Assembly (NCBI GenBank): GCA_034669965.1
Contig: JAXMOK010000004.1
Span: 1-64,000, forward strand
DNA from: HXMU1420-13 sp034669965
GTDB lineage: Bacteria; Bacteroidota; Rhodothermia; Balneolales; Balneolaceae
DNA: 64,000 bases
Reading direction: 5' to 3'
Shown: positions 48,045 to 57,563 of the stretch, in pieces
Position numbering within the stretch: the stretch's first letter is position 1
Layout of the letters: each line of letters begins with the position of its first letter
Made by a program: the position numbers and the translations under genes
The notes under the pieces: generated by a model
What the model saw: only the letters and a program-made list of their open reading frames with translations
Told to the model about the DNA's origin: nothing
Database searches by the model: none

Positions 48045-51000
48045 TTATCTGATTATAACGAGCTTTTCGATTTTTTCGGTTGATTTTCTTCCTTCGGGGG
48101 TATCTGTTGTAACCCGAAGCACATAAATATAAGTACCGTTACCCAGGCGATCATAATCCCTGTCACGGCCATTCCATGGAATACTGGCATATGAACTAGA
48201 TGTATTTGTAATATACTCTTGAAGGTGCTGCACCGGCTTGCCCGAAAGCGTGTAGATTTTGATGTCTACATCCAGCGCATTTCCTTGTTGGTTATGTTCG
48301 AACGTAAAAGCCGTCTTATTATTCATTGGATTTGGATAATTATACACTTGGTCAATTACCAGATCTTCTGATTCGGCTACTTCAAAGAAAATACTTTCCT
48401 CTGATGGGTTGTTATGCACATCCCATGCTCGAACTTTTAGCGAATAGTTACCCTCCGGAAGTTCATCCAGCGGGTACTCGATACGCCCCTTTGAGAAATC
48501 ATTAAGTGCACCTTCGTAAAACTCGTTGAGAACGAACGTGCGGGTTGGTTTTGTATCGATAGTAGCAATTATTTCATGTCCTACTCCTGTTCCTGTAGCG
48601 TTAATACCAGAGCTGTCGGCCAGCTCTACGATTAGTGTTGGGTTATCGGTGGATAAATCACCATTAAAGAAAGTCTCGTCGTTCAAGAAAATGTCTAATT
48701 CAGGACCGGCTCCATCATTTTCAGCATTTTCATTAATACCGTTAAAAATTACATTCGTAAATGATCCACCGGCGGTAGAATTACCACCATGGGCAAAAAG
48801 CACGATTCTGGCTTGATCTGGGCTGTAGCTGATGTCTTTTGGAAGCACAAACTCGATGCTGAAATCACCGCCTCTTACATTCGCTTTTCCATTAAATAAC
48901 ACCGTGTTTTCAACATCATAAGTGCATTCGCGATCGGTAAATTCGTAGAGATAACAGCCTTCATCTTCAATCCATTCAAGATCTTGTGGCAACGAGACTC
49001 GACGTTTGGCATCCAGTAATTTCACATTAATAACACCATTATAGCCGGTGTCTTTAGTTCCGTCAGTGGTGAGAACTTCACCATTTAGTGTAACCATGTC
49101 GAGCGCTTTTATGGTCAACACCGTATCCTCTTCAGCTACATCCACATTATTGATGGTGGTTAATCGTGCCGGTTTGTCCGGTAAGGCCAATCGCAGTGCG
49201 GGATCTCCGATCAAAATAAATCTGCGAGAGTTTGATGAAGCACCCGCAGAGGTGTTTTTTGTGTGATAGAAAATATCTCCCAAACGTGATGGAAGGCCGT
49301 TTTCGTCGCGCTTTAGCATTTCTTGAGAAAGTGCAATATTTAGAGCAAAATTTTGGCCACCACTAGGGTTGCTACTAGTGTAAACAATGCGGGTAGTTGT
49401 GAAACTGGCAATGGCGCCACCGTTATTGGCAAAAAAGAGTTGTTCCGCCCCGGATTGTGCGTTGATATCGTCATAACGGCCAAACTGACAAGTAGCAGTT
49501 ACAATCACAGATAATCGATTATTGTTTGTTAAACTTGGGATGTCTTCTATCGAAAAGAGTTCTTCGTCTGAGAGCACATCGGTATTACCATGGCCAGAAT
49601 AATTCATTACCAAAGTGCCACTGTTTAATGTATTGATGAAGTCTTCAGAAGCGCCGGGTATTTCGCGACCTGAGCCGGTAATTTCCTCTTGATAAGCAAA
49701 TAAATAGATTTTCTTCAAACGTAGACCCGAGTCGATAATATTCATGCGATCTGCAGTACCATCGGCATTCCAAACATGTAAATCTCGGTTTGTTTCGCGA
49801 TCTGGGAAGTCGTCGTCGCCCGAGAATGTGAAAAGGTTCTGCCATTGGCCATCATTTTCTGGGTTTTCGTAGCGATAAATTTTATCGAGCGCTATTCTGG
49901 CTTCTTGACGGGTTTGAGACGGAATTCGTCCAATACCGATATCGATTCTTGAACCACTTATAAAACCACCCTCGTTTTCATCCATAAATCCGAAATAATC
50001 GTCGGAAGCATAGCTGCCGATACGGCTTAACGAATTCGGACTTTGATATGTGAGAACATAATTGGTAAACGAGTTCTTAATGATGTTTTTGGTATCGTAA
50101 GTGGTATCCCCAAAAAGAAGAAGATAACGAGGAAGAATAGCGTTGTCCGCTCCGGCACGATCATAAAGAAACTTTACAAAGTCACGGATTGCCGTTGGAT
50201 CATTTGCACCACCGGAGAATTCATTCAAAATTTGGTTCTGCGTTACTACCAAGGGCGTTAAACCGTCGTTTGCACGGTGTTGTGCAAGTTCATCAGCATA
50301 AGGTTTGAAGAGTTCACTGGTTACGATAATGTAATCCGGATAGGTGCTTATCCCGTGAAGATTCTGGTTTGGGATTAATGTACCTGGTTGAGGTGTATAA
50401 AAACTGGATTGTGCGATAATTCTACGCTGAAAGTCCTGCGCAGTGACAATTTCGAAATTTGAACCGGAAGCCGATGTTGTAATTCTTACGGGATTGATCG
50501 GGTCGGTAACATCCAGCACAATGGGTTCCGATGAAAAACCTTGAAGAACAAAACGGGCTAACTCGTTTGGTTCGTTATTAACTGGAGGCATAAAAAGTAG
50601 ACGATTTTGCTCAGCCACCAATTCGCGTTCAATTTCCAATCTCAGATAATCAACAAAACCGTTGGCTCCATCGTCGGCATTGCTCATTGTGGTAGTAATT
50701 GTAACAATATTATTATTGATACCGGGCGAGATTGTGCCGCTAAAATTTCGTCCGTTTGCAGCATCACCGTTGTACGATAAATATCCAACACTAACTCGGC
50801 TAATGCTAAACTCGTTTAAATTCGAGCCATTCACATCTACACTAAAATCAGTGGTACGAAGAGCTCGAGCGTACATTCTACCCGATATTCTTAAGCTTTG
50901 ATTTGCAGCAACACCCGGTATAGTATCTTGGAAAATGGTCACTTCCGTATTTTGAGCTGTAGCCGGAATACGCTGCCCTAACCAATATCGGCCACTACGC

Positions 51001-51926
51001 TGACGGTCTTCTGCTTTGGTCAGTTCATCTTCTTTCCAAATGAAATCGGTAAAACTTGTTATGGTTGAAGTTGCCGAGCCAGAATTAGACTCGTTTTCTA
51101 TTCGAACACCTGACTCACTACCAACAATTAAAAACACAAAAGATGAGTTACTATATGGATGTATACTATGGCTAAAGCTAGATGCCGTTCTATTAACTTT
51201 ATGAGGTGAATTACCAAAAAATATTACGCGGTCTTTACTATCAAAACTTCCATCGTTTTCTCCCTCAACCAAAATCGGAAGCTGCTTAAATTCTGGTCGT
51301 GCAATATTATTGCTCTCTGCCAGCATATACCCGTTTGTTCCCCAAAGCTGGATATTTTGCGGGTTTATCTGATCAACATTTACTCCAAGAGTTTGCAGAT
51401 ATTCATAATTGAGTTGGTAAATGCCACTTTTTGTTACCGGGATTTTAAACCAAGTTCCTGTAGCAAATGGATGATCAACAGTTGCAGTGCCACGTACAGA
51501 TTTAGTTGATTGATTGCGTTCAATAGGCTTTTTTACTCTAATGCGTAGGTACTGTGTTACTAATGTGCTTTTTTCCCCTGCACGAGCTACATGAATTTTA
51601 AGTGATGCAACTTGCTTGTTTCGCATAGTTCCTACATTTATGAACTCAGTTGCGCCAACCAAATCGGTTGAAAGCGCTAATCCAAGAATCTGATCTCGAT
51701 CAAGGATCACTTCCTTTTCAATAATGCGTTGTTCTATAACTTGAAATGGATTGGTAGACACAGCATCTCCAAGAACCTCATAAGATGGAGCAATCAGTAA
51801 TTCCGGATTTTCCAGTACGTACTCAGTGTATTCAGCAGTATCGGTAATCGGATAAAACTGTTGGGCGAAAAGCTGCAAAGGACTCCCGCAAACAAATAAT
51901 ATCAAGTAGAAGAGACTTCTACGCAT
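48045..51926 (-). CDS. porU: Type IX secretion system sortase PorU (C25 family)
   Basis: 1293 residues. Signal peptide (LQLFA|QQF), beta-rich N-terminal domains, then a C25 gingipain-like domain with dyad His779 (NYSGHGNTD) and Cys813 (TATCQFG). A C-terminal ~85-residue sorting-type domain (YNYPNPMNNKTAFTF...GNGTYIYVLRV) follows. PorU removes the CTD from T9SS cargo and attaches it to A-LPS. First gene of the long minus-strand unit, with porV 53 bases downstream. Size fits the family. Confidence 0.92.
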   Translation of the reverse strand: MRRSLFYLILFVCGSPLQLFAQQFYPITDTAEYTEYVLENPELLIAPSYEVLGDAVSTNPFQVIEQRIIEKEVILDRDQILGLALSTDLVGATEFINVGTMRNKQVASLKIHVARAGEKSTLVTQYLRIRVKKPIERNQSTKSVRGTATVDHPFATGTWFKIPVTKSGIYQLNYEYLQTLGVNVDQINPQNIQLWGTNGYMLAESNNIARPEFKQLPILVEGENDGSFDSKDRVIFFGNSPHKVNRTASSFSHSIHPYSNSSFVFLIVGSESGVRIENESNSGSATSTITSFTDFIWKEDELTKAEDRQRSGRYWLGQRIPATAQNTEVTIFQDTIPGVAANQSLRISGRMYARALRTTDFSVDVNGSNLNEFSISRVSVGYLSYNGDAANGRNFSGTISPGINNNIVTITTTMSNADDGANGFVDYLRLEIERELVAEQNRLLFMPPVNNEPNELARFVLQGFSSEPIVLDVTDPINPVRITTSASGSNFEIVTAQDFQRRIIAQSSFYTPQPGTLIPNQNLHGISTYPDYIIVTSELFKPYADELAQHRANDGLTPLVVTQNQILNEFSGGANDPTAIRDFVKFLYDRAGADNAILPRYLLLFGDTTYDTKNIIKNSFTNYVLTYQSPNSLSRIGSYASDDYFGFMDENEGGFISGSRIDIGIGRIPSQTRQEARIALDKIYRYENPENDGQWQNLFTFSGDDDFPDRETNRDLHVWNADGTADRMNIIDSGLRLKKIYLFAYQEEITGSGREIPGASEDFINTLNSGTLVMNYSGHGNTDVLSDEELFSIEDIPSLTNNNRLSVIVTATCQFGRYDDINAQSGAEQLFFANNGGAIASFTTTRIVYTSSNPSGGQNFALNIALSQEMLKRDENGLPSRLGDIFYHTKNTSAGASSNSRRFILIGDPALRLALPDKPARLTTINNVDVAEEDTVLTIKALDMVTLNGEVLTTDGTKDTGYNGVINVKLLDAKRRVSLPQDLEWIEDEGCYLYEFTDRECTYDVENTVLFNGKANVRGGDFSIEFVLPKDISYSPDQARIVLFAHGGNSTAGGSFTNVIFNGINENAENDGAGPELDIFLNDETFFNGDLSTDNPTLIVELADSSGINATGTGVGHEIIATIDTKPTRTFVLNEFYEGALNDFSKGRIEYPLDELPEGNYSLKVRAWDVHNNPSEESIFFEVAESEDLVIDQVYNYPNPMNNKTAFTFEHNQQGNALDVDIKIYTLSGKPVQHLQEYITNTSSSYASIPWNGRDRDYDRLGNGTYIYVLRVTTDTPEGRKSTEKIEKLVIIR

Positions 51927-52147
51927 ATTATGGTATCTAATGTTAGTGACTTAATAGTCGTTACAGTAGCGGGTATTGCTTATAGTAAACCTGTTTTATT
52001 AAAGGTAAAGAGAGGAGATTTCTCCATACTCTGCTTATTTCAAAAAAAGTTAAGAAATAGTAGCGATGTGTATGGTAATACAGGTTTAGTTTTCGTTTCG
52101 GTATATAATAGCTCAGTAACGAGATAATGTCAATGCTCTAAGGAAAA
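51927..52147. other. Spacer upstream of porU
   Basis: 221 bases between the thiolase end and porU start. It should hold the promoter of the porU unit. A short plus-strand frame (51930-52127) is visible but has no family traits, so no gene is called. Confidence 0.4.
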
Positions 52148-53326
52148 TTAGAGCATCTCTACAACAAGTGCTGAAGCACCACCACCGCCATTACAAATTC
52201 CAGCACAGCCAAACTTTCCACCTGTTTTCTTTAGCGCATGCAATAGTGTTACCACGATACGAGCACCGGAGCAACCAATTGGGTGGCCAATGCTAACTGC
52301 TCCACCATGGATGTTTACTTTTGCGGGATCTAGTTCCAGAATTTGGTTATTCGCTAAAGAAACCACAGAAAATGCTTCATTAATTTCGAATAAGTCGATG
52401 TCGTCTTTAGTTTTGCCTGCTCTTTCTAGAGCAATAGGGATAGCATCAGCAGGGGCTGTGGTAAACCATTCGGGAGCTTTAGCAGCACTGGCGTGGCTTA
52501 CAATTCTGGCGATTGGAGTTAAACCAAGTTCATTGGCTTTCTCTTTACTCATCAGTAAAACAGCCGCAGCACCATCGTTAATGCTAGAAGCATTTGCTGC
52601 AGTTACAGTTCCTTCTTTATCAAAAACCGGACGAAGTGTTGGCACTTTATCAAAGTTTACACGATCTAACTCTTCATCTTTTTCAACCATGGTAACATTA
52701 CCACGACGATCAGTGACTTTGACTTTAATTAATTCTCCATCAAAATCGCCGTCATCAAATGCTTTTAAGGCTCTTTTGTAAGATTCGATAGCAAACTCAT
52801 CTTGCTGCTCACGCGAGATATTGCATTCTTTAGCACATAATTCTGCAGCATTTCCCATAGCATAATTATTGTACACATCCCACAAACCATCTTTAAGGAT
52901 GCCGTCTTCTGTTTGAACGTGCCCGTATTTTGATCCAAATCGTTGTTTCGGGAGGTAATAAGGCACATTGCTCATGCTCTCCATTCCTCCAGCAACCATA
53001 ACATCAGCCTGACCAAGCATAATTTGATCAGCGGCAATCATGATTGATTTCATTCCGGAAGCACACACTTTATTTACCGTTGTAGCAGGAGTTTTTTCAG
53101 AAAGTCCGGCTTTAATTGCGGCTTGTCTTGCTGGAGCCTGTCCAATTCCGGCGCTTAACACGTTCCCCATCACAACTTCTTGTACATCATCAGCTTTAAT
53201 ACCGGCTGATTTAACTACTTCGAGAATTGCCATTGCTCCTAATTCGGGAGCTGTGAAAGATGCTAATGCACCGCCAAATGTTCCGATTGGAGTTCGTTTT
53301 GCTTCAACAATTACTACGTTCTTCAT
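52148..53326 (-). CDS. Acetyl-CoA C-acetyltransferase (thiolase)
   Basis: 392 residues; biosynthetic-type thiolase that condenses or cleaves acetoacetyl-CoA. Nucleophile Cys88 in NKVCASGMKS, NEAFS motif, GHPIGCSGAR with the catalytic His, and the second Cys in CAGICNGGGGASA. A full-length tetrameric-type enzyme. Monocistronic here; the hairpin to its right belongs to the upstream sulfur-amino-acid gene. Confidence 0.93.
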   Translation of the reverse strand: MKNVVIVEAKRTPIGTFGGALASFTAPELGAMAILEVVKSAGIKADDVQEVVMGNVLSAGIGQAPARQAAIKAGLSEKTPATTVNKVCASGMKSIMIAADQIMLGQADVMVAGGMESMSNVPYYLPKQRFGSKYGHVQTEDGILKDGLWDVYNNYAMGNAAELCAKECNISREQQDEFAIESYKRALKAFDDGDFDGELIKVKVTDRRGNVTMVEKDEELDRVNFDKVPTLRPVFDKEGTVTAANASSINDGAAAVLLMSKEKANELGLTPIARIVSHASAAKAPEWFTTAPADAIPIALERAGKTKDDIDLFEINEAFSVVSLANNQILELDPAKVNIHGGAVSIGHPIGCSGARIVVTLLHALKKTGGKFGCAGICNGGGGASALVVEML

Positions 53327-53353
53327 GAATATATTCTGATGGGAAATTTGTAT

Positions 53354-53376
53354 TAAAAAAGCGCTTTTTTAGCGGG
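53354..53376 (-). terminator. Possible terminator after the cystathionine gene
   Basis: On the minus strand CGCT-AAAAA-AGCG forms a short stem followed by CTTTTTT. The same bases include the palindrome AAAAAAGCGCTTTTTT (53355-53370). The stem is only 4 bp, so this is weak. Confidence 0.45.
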
Positions 53377-53411
53377 TACGAAAGATAGAAAAATGCTTCG
53401 AAAAAAACGGA

Positions 53412-54548
53412 TTAAAATGCCTGCTCGAGATCAGCGATTAAATCTTCTGCATCCTCAATACCAACCGATATTCTAATCAAAGAATCTTCTAAACCAGATT
53501 TTTCACGAAGTTCTTTTGGGATGGATCCGTGCGTCATTGATGCGGGATTACTTATTAAAGACTCAACCCCACCAAGGCTTTCAGCTAGAGTGAAAAGTTT
53601 TGTGCTACTCATAAACTTAGTAGCCGCTTCAATCGAGTTATCCTTTAATGTAAAGGAAAGCATGGCACCGAAGTCGTCCATTTGTGTATTTGCAAGTTCA
53701 TGCTGTGGGTGATGACTTAAACCGGGATATAAAACCTTTCCAACTTTTGGGTGTTGATCGAGGAAAGTTGCTATCTTTTTTGCGTTTTCAACCGAGCGTT
53801 CAACTCGAACGGCCAAAGTTTTAATTCCACGTAGAGTTAAATAGCAATCCATTGGGCCGGGAACAGCGCCACCGGCTTTTACTTGAAACCGTAGGTTCTC
53901 CATAATTGCCGGGTGAGAACTGGCAACAGCTCCATGAATTACATCAGAGTGCCCAGCTAAGTACTTTGTAGCACTATGCAGCACAGCATCGGCACCAAAT
54001 TCTAATGGGCGCTGTAAATAGGGCGAGGCAAATGTGTTATCAACAACCGAAAGTATATCTCGCTCTTTTGCTATATCAATAAGACCTTTTAAATCCACGA
54101 TTCTAAGCAATGGATTGGTAGGTGTTTCAATCCAAATCATCTTAGTATTTGGGCGAATCGAATCTTTAACAAGGTCGAGATCGGTCATATTGATAAACGT
54201 AAATTCGATACCATATGGCTCAAAAATACTGGTAAACAATCGGTATGAACCGCCATATAAATCATCGGAAGAAAGAATATGATCGCCGGGGCGAAACATC
54301 TTCATCAAAGCATCCATAGCTGCAACCCCGCTTGAGAAACAAGCACATTCGTCAGCTCCTTCAAGGCCGGCAATTAGCTTTTCAAGTGCGGTTCGTGTCG
54401 GGTTTCCTACGCGTGCATAGTCGTAGCCTTGATGCACATTCGGTGCGGCTTGTTTGAACGTAGAAGTTTGAAAAATAGGGGGCATTACTGCACCGGAAGT
54501 TTCCTCCGGCTTTTGCCCGGCATGGATAGCTTTTGTATTAAATTTCAT
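53412..54548 (-). CDS. Cystathionine gamma-synthase or gamma-lyase
   Basis: 378-residue Cys/Met-metabolism PLP enzyme. GYDYARVGNPTRTALE (tetramer PLP-phosphate Tyr/Arg), FSSGVAAMDA, VVDNTFASPYLQRP, and SATKYLAGHSD carrying the PLP Lys. SLGGVESLISNPASMTH is common to both gamma-synthases and gamma-lyases, so the two cannot be separated by eye. Acts in methionine or cysteine synthesis. Five bases after the second TPR lipoprotein gene, probably co-transcribed. Confidence 0.9.
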   Translation of the reverse strand: MKFNTKAIHAGQKPEETSGAVMPPIFQTSTFKQAAPNVHQGYDYARVGNPTRTALEKLIAGLEGADECACFSSGVAAMDALMKMFRPGDHILSSDDLYGGSYRLFTSIFEPYGIEFTFINMTDLDLVKDSIRPNTKMIWIETPTNPLLRIVDLKGLIDIAKERDILSVVDNTFASPYLQRPLEFGADAVLHSATKYLAGHSDVIHGAVASSHPAIMENLRFQVKAGGAVPGPMDCYLTLRGIKTLAVRVERSVENAKKIATFLDQHPKVGKVLYPGLSHHPQHELANTQMDDFGAMLSFTLKDNSIEAATKFMSSTKLFTLAESLGGVESLISNPASMTHGSIPKELREKSGLEDSLIRISVGIEDAEDLIADLEQAF

Positions 54549-54553
54549 AAGAA

Positions 54554-55753
54554 TTAAGAGTCGCTAAAACGATTGTTTTTTAGCCTTTCTAACATATCAA
54601 TGCTGGCATTAATTTCGGGATCACCCGGTTGCATCGATAGTAGGATTTGATAGTATTGAATGGAAAAGTCGAGTAAAGCTTCAGCTTTGTTCAGGTAAGA
54701 TAGTTTATCTTCATCAGCAGAAATAGCCGAAAGTGAGAGATACATGGCCGTCATATTATTATAAAAAACAGCTAAACTTTGCACATATTCCTGCTCGGTG
54801 CTTTCTAGTTCGTAAGCTTTGATCAACTGCTCTTCAGCTTGTTCACTTACACCTTCAGCTTCAAATTTTAGCTGATCAATATAGGTAGGATCATTTGCGA
54901 TATACGCATCTGTTAAATCTTCCAGAATGCCTTCAGCAATAAAAAACAATTGAGTACCATATACATTACGCACTCGGGCATCATTTGGAAATTGGATGAC
55001 TAACTGCTCCAGTAAATCAACTGCTTTTTCGCGTTGCTGATTAAGGATGTAGGTGTTCACTAAACCAAAAGCGATATTTTTATTCGCTGTTACATCGGTG
55101 TTTGCGAGTTCGTAATAAAAAATTGCCTGTTCAGAATTATTATTCTGTAAATGGAGAAAGCCAAGATACTCGTATAACTTATCCGGCACATCTGCTAATG
55201 TCGTTTGAGCTTCATTTAGTGCTTCAATTGCCGCTGACAGGTTGTTCGAATTATATAAAGCTACAGCTAGCGACATATAGGCTTTATGATCTTGCGGATT
55301 TAAAATTAAAGCATTTTCAAAATGTACAATCGCAAATTCAATTCTGTTTTCTGTAGTCTGATTTTCATACAGATCGGTGCCTGTATTGAGCTCGTTGGCC
55401 CAGGCAGCGTTAAGTTCGTTAGAAATGATTATAGACTGATCGTTCGTGAGTTCCATATCTGAAGCACTGTTAAAAGAGGCCACAGCATTTAGGTAGAATT
55501 CAGATCGATCAAAAACATCAACATCGTCAGCAAGTATTAGGTAAATCTGACCTTGTTGAATTAATAAATCCGGTTGATTTGGATTTTCAGATAAGGATGC
55601 ATCAATTGCATTAAGCGCCTCGGTGTATTGCCGTCCATCTACCATTGTTGATATGGTTGGCGCTGATGATGAACATGCGAAAAAAAACCCGATTGCAAGC
55701 ACAAGGCCTGCAAATCGGGAGTATTGAATCTTGTTAGATAAGATAATGTGCAT
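54554..55753 (-). CDS. TPR-repeat lipoprotein
   Basis: 399 residues. Signal peptide with lipobox FFFAC (Cys27), then about six tetratricopeptide-like helical repeats (e.g. FENALILNPQDHKAYMSLAVALYN). Outer-membrane or periplasmic scaffold of unknown partner. Shares one base with the end of the upstream TPR lipoprotein, so the two are a coupled, probably paralogous pair. Confidence 0.8.
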   Translation of the reverse strand: MHIILSNKIQYSRFAGLVLAIGFFFACSSSAPTISTMVDGRQYTEALNAIDASLSENPNQPDLLIQQGQIYLILADDVDVFDRSEFYLNAVASFNSASDMELTNDQSIIISNELNAAWANELNTGTDLYENQTTENRIEFAIVHFENALILNPQDHKAYMSLAVALYNSNNLSAAIEALNEAQTTLADVPDKLYEYLGFLHLQNNNSEQAIFYYELANTDVTANKNIAFGLVNTYILNQQREKAVDLLEQLVIQFPNDARVRNVYGTQLFFIAEGILEDLTDAYIANDPTYIDQLKFEAEGVSEQAEEQLIKAYELESTEQEYVQSLAVFYNNMTAMYLSLSAISADEDKLSYLNKAEALLDFSIQYYQILLSMQPGDPEINASIDMLERLKNNRFSDS

Positions 55754-57042
55754 TACATGCCTGCTTTTTCCATCGCCGCTTCCGCTTTTTCGCGGTAGTC
55801 GAGCAATGTGTAAATTCTAAAGAGTGTTTCCCAAATACCTTGATCGTCAGGATTTAGTTCCGCAGCTCTTTCATAGTTTAACATAGCTTTTTCAGCTTCA
55901 GCACGAGCTAACTCATCTAATTGAGCAGCTTCGTCATTGTCGGTAGTCATATTACGTTGCTCAAATAATGCAGCCGCCTTGTTTTGATATAGAATACCAA
56001 GTGTATTAAAACTTACCGGATTGGAGTCATCAAGCTCAATTGCATTTAAGAGCGAAGCTTCAGCACGGTTTGTTAGATCATCCTGCATCTCAAGAATTTC
56101 TTGATTTCTGGCTTCCAGAGCTTCGATTTCAGCATCATTTCCTGATCCAGCCTTAAGATCATAAATCTTATCGTTGTTTTCCTGATACTCATCGCTTAAT
56201 TCTTGAACGCGTTGATAGATCTGAGTTCCAACCACTAAGTGATACTGTGGGTTGTTAGGTTCGCGAGCGATAAGCTCAGCAACAACTTCAAGAGCTGCAT
56301 CAGTTTGGCCGGTTTGGAAAAGAGCATCTGCTTTTTTCTGCACTAAGAATACGCTGTCAGGATAAATTTCAAGACCGGTATTTACTGATTCCAGAGCTTT
56401 GTCATAATCATCAAGCATAAAGTAGTAAGATGCTAAACGATCGTAATCGGCAGCGTCAGCTTCACCTCTGATTTCGATGGCTCTAACTAAAGAACTTGAT
56501 GCACCAGCATAATTGCCATCCATGTGATAAATTTGAGCAAGTACATCATGCGAAAGTGCACTATCAGGATTGATAGTTACAGCATTTTGAAGATGCGCGA
56601 TAGCCATTTTGAGAGGTTGATCAACAGAGGCCATAACACTATCGTCGGTGGCGTATCCAATGGCAGCATTGTGCTCGCGGCTCCAGCTTTCGATGGTTAA
56701 TTCAGTGATTTGTTCTGCTTCAAATGGGGGCTCTTCCATTGCTTCGAATTTCTCACGAGCAATCATTAAGTTTTCTCTCATGTCTACCAAAATAGGCTTA
56801 CGATCGGTTACTACCTGCTCGTTTGCAGCAATTCGGCTCAAAGCATATGCTTTGTAGTAGTTTGCTTGACCGTTTGTTGGTTCCGCTGCGATAGCCGAAT
56901 CTGCGGCTACAAGAGCTGCGTCGTAATTCTGTGAATTGATACCCTGCTTAATTGGTGTTATTAACTCATTCTCAGGTCCACAACTAATAAGTAGAAAAGT
57001 AAGAGCAAACACGCTAAAGAGACTGTAAAAGTGCTTTTTCAT
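55753..57042 (-). CDS. TPR-repeat lipoprotein
   Basis: 429 residues. Lipobox LLISC (Cys21), then TPR repeats (~35-430) interrupted by an acidic coiled-coil segment (~275-320: QELSDEYQENNDKIYDLKAG...). The final repeat includes MLNYERAAELNPDDQGIWETLFRIY. First gene of the TPR-TPR-cystathionine unit; likely periplasmic. Binding partner unknown. Confidence 0.8.
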   Translation of the reverse strand: MKKHFYSLFSVFALTFLLISCGPENELITPIKQGINSQNYDAALVAADSAIAAEPTNGQANYYKAYALSRIAANEQVVTDRKPILVDMRENLMIAREKFEAMEEPPFEAEQITELTIESWSREHNAAIGYATDDSVMASVDQPLKMAIAHLQNAVTINPDSALSHDVLAQIYHMDGNYAGASSSLVRAIEIRGEADAADYDRLASYYFMLDDYDKALESVNTGLEIYPDSVFLVQKKADALFQTGQTDAALEVVAELIAREPNNPQYHLVVGTQIYQRVQELSDEYQENNDKIYDLKAGSGNDAEIEALEARNQEILEMQDDLTNRAEASLLNAIELDDSNPVSFNTLGILYQNKAAALFEQRNMTTDNDEAAQLDELARAEAEKAMLNYERAAELNPDDQGIWETLFRIYTLLDYREKAEAAMEKAGM

Positions 57043-57168
57043 TGCGAGTGTTTTGAGTGTGTATAATTGAAATAGTTACTAGATTAGGAAAAGTAACCAT
57101 ATAATGAACTTTCTGCAATTAATCGCAGATCTTGTTCGCTTAAAAATAATGCAATTGGAGTATCAAAA

Positions 57169-57546
57169 ATGAAGGAAATTGTTTCAACCGAAAAAGCACC
57201 TGCTGCAATCGGTCCATATAGCCAAGCTACTGTTCACAACAACATCATTTATTGCTCGGGACAAATACCTTTAGATCCTGAATCAATGGAGATAGTTGGC
57301 GAAGATGTAACCACTCAGGCAAAACAAGTAATGTCTAATCTTGAAGCGGTTTTAACTGCTGCAGGATCCGATTTTTCTAAAGTGCTGAAATGTTCAATCT
57401 TTCTGGATAGCATGGATGACTTTGGAGCAGTAAATGAAGTGTACGGCGCTCACTTTACTGAAAATCCACCGGCGCGCGAAACGGTTGCAGTTCAAACTCT
57501 TCCGAAAAACGTAATGGTTGAAATCAGCTGTATTGCTTATAAATAG
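57169..57546 (+). CDS. ridA: RidA-family enamine/imine deaminase
   Basis: 125 residues, full length. Hydrolyses reactive 2-aminoacrylate-type imines made by PLP enzymes. IGPYSQA (Tyr17), the conserved Arg103 in PPARETVAV and Glu118 in VEISCIA all match the active site. Next to a cystathionine enzyme gene cluster, whose PLP chemistry can release such imines. Convergent with the M23 peptidase gene. Confidence 0.95.
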   Translation: MKEIVSTEKAPAAIGPYSQATVHNNIIYCSGQIPLDPESMEIVGEDVTTQAKQVMSNLEAVLTAAGSDFSKVLKCSIFLDSMDDFGAVNEVYGAHFTENPPARETVAVQTLPKNVMVEISCIAYK

Positions 57547-57563
57547 ATAGTTACACTATCTAT
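57543..57563. terminator. Hairpin between convergent ridA and M23 genes
   Basis: Perfect 9-bp stem ATAGATAGT/ACTATCTAT with a 3-base loop. It contains both stop codons, and runs of A (right) and A/T (left) border it. It could end transcription in both directions, but the stem is A/T-rich. Confidence 0.5.

Noticed and set aside
51930..52127. 65-codon plus-strand frame between porU and the thiolase
   Set aside because: No family traits, no signal peptide, and it occupies the likely porU promoter.
53355..53370. 16-bp palindrome AAAAAAGCGCTTTTTT as a protein operator
   Set aside because: It sits just after the cystathionine gene and is better read as part of a small terminator, itself weak.
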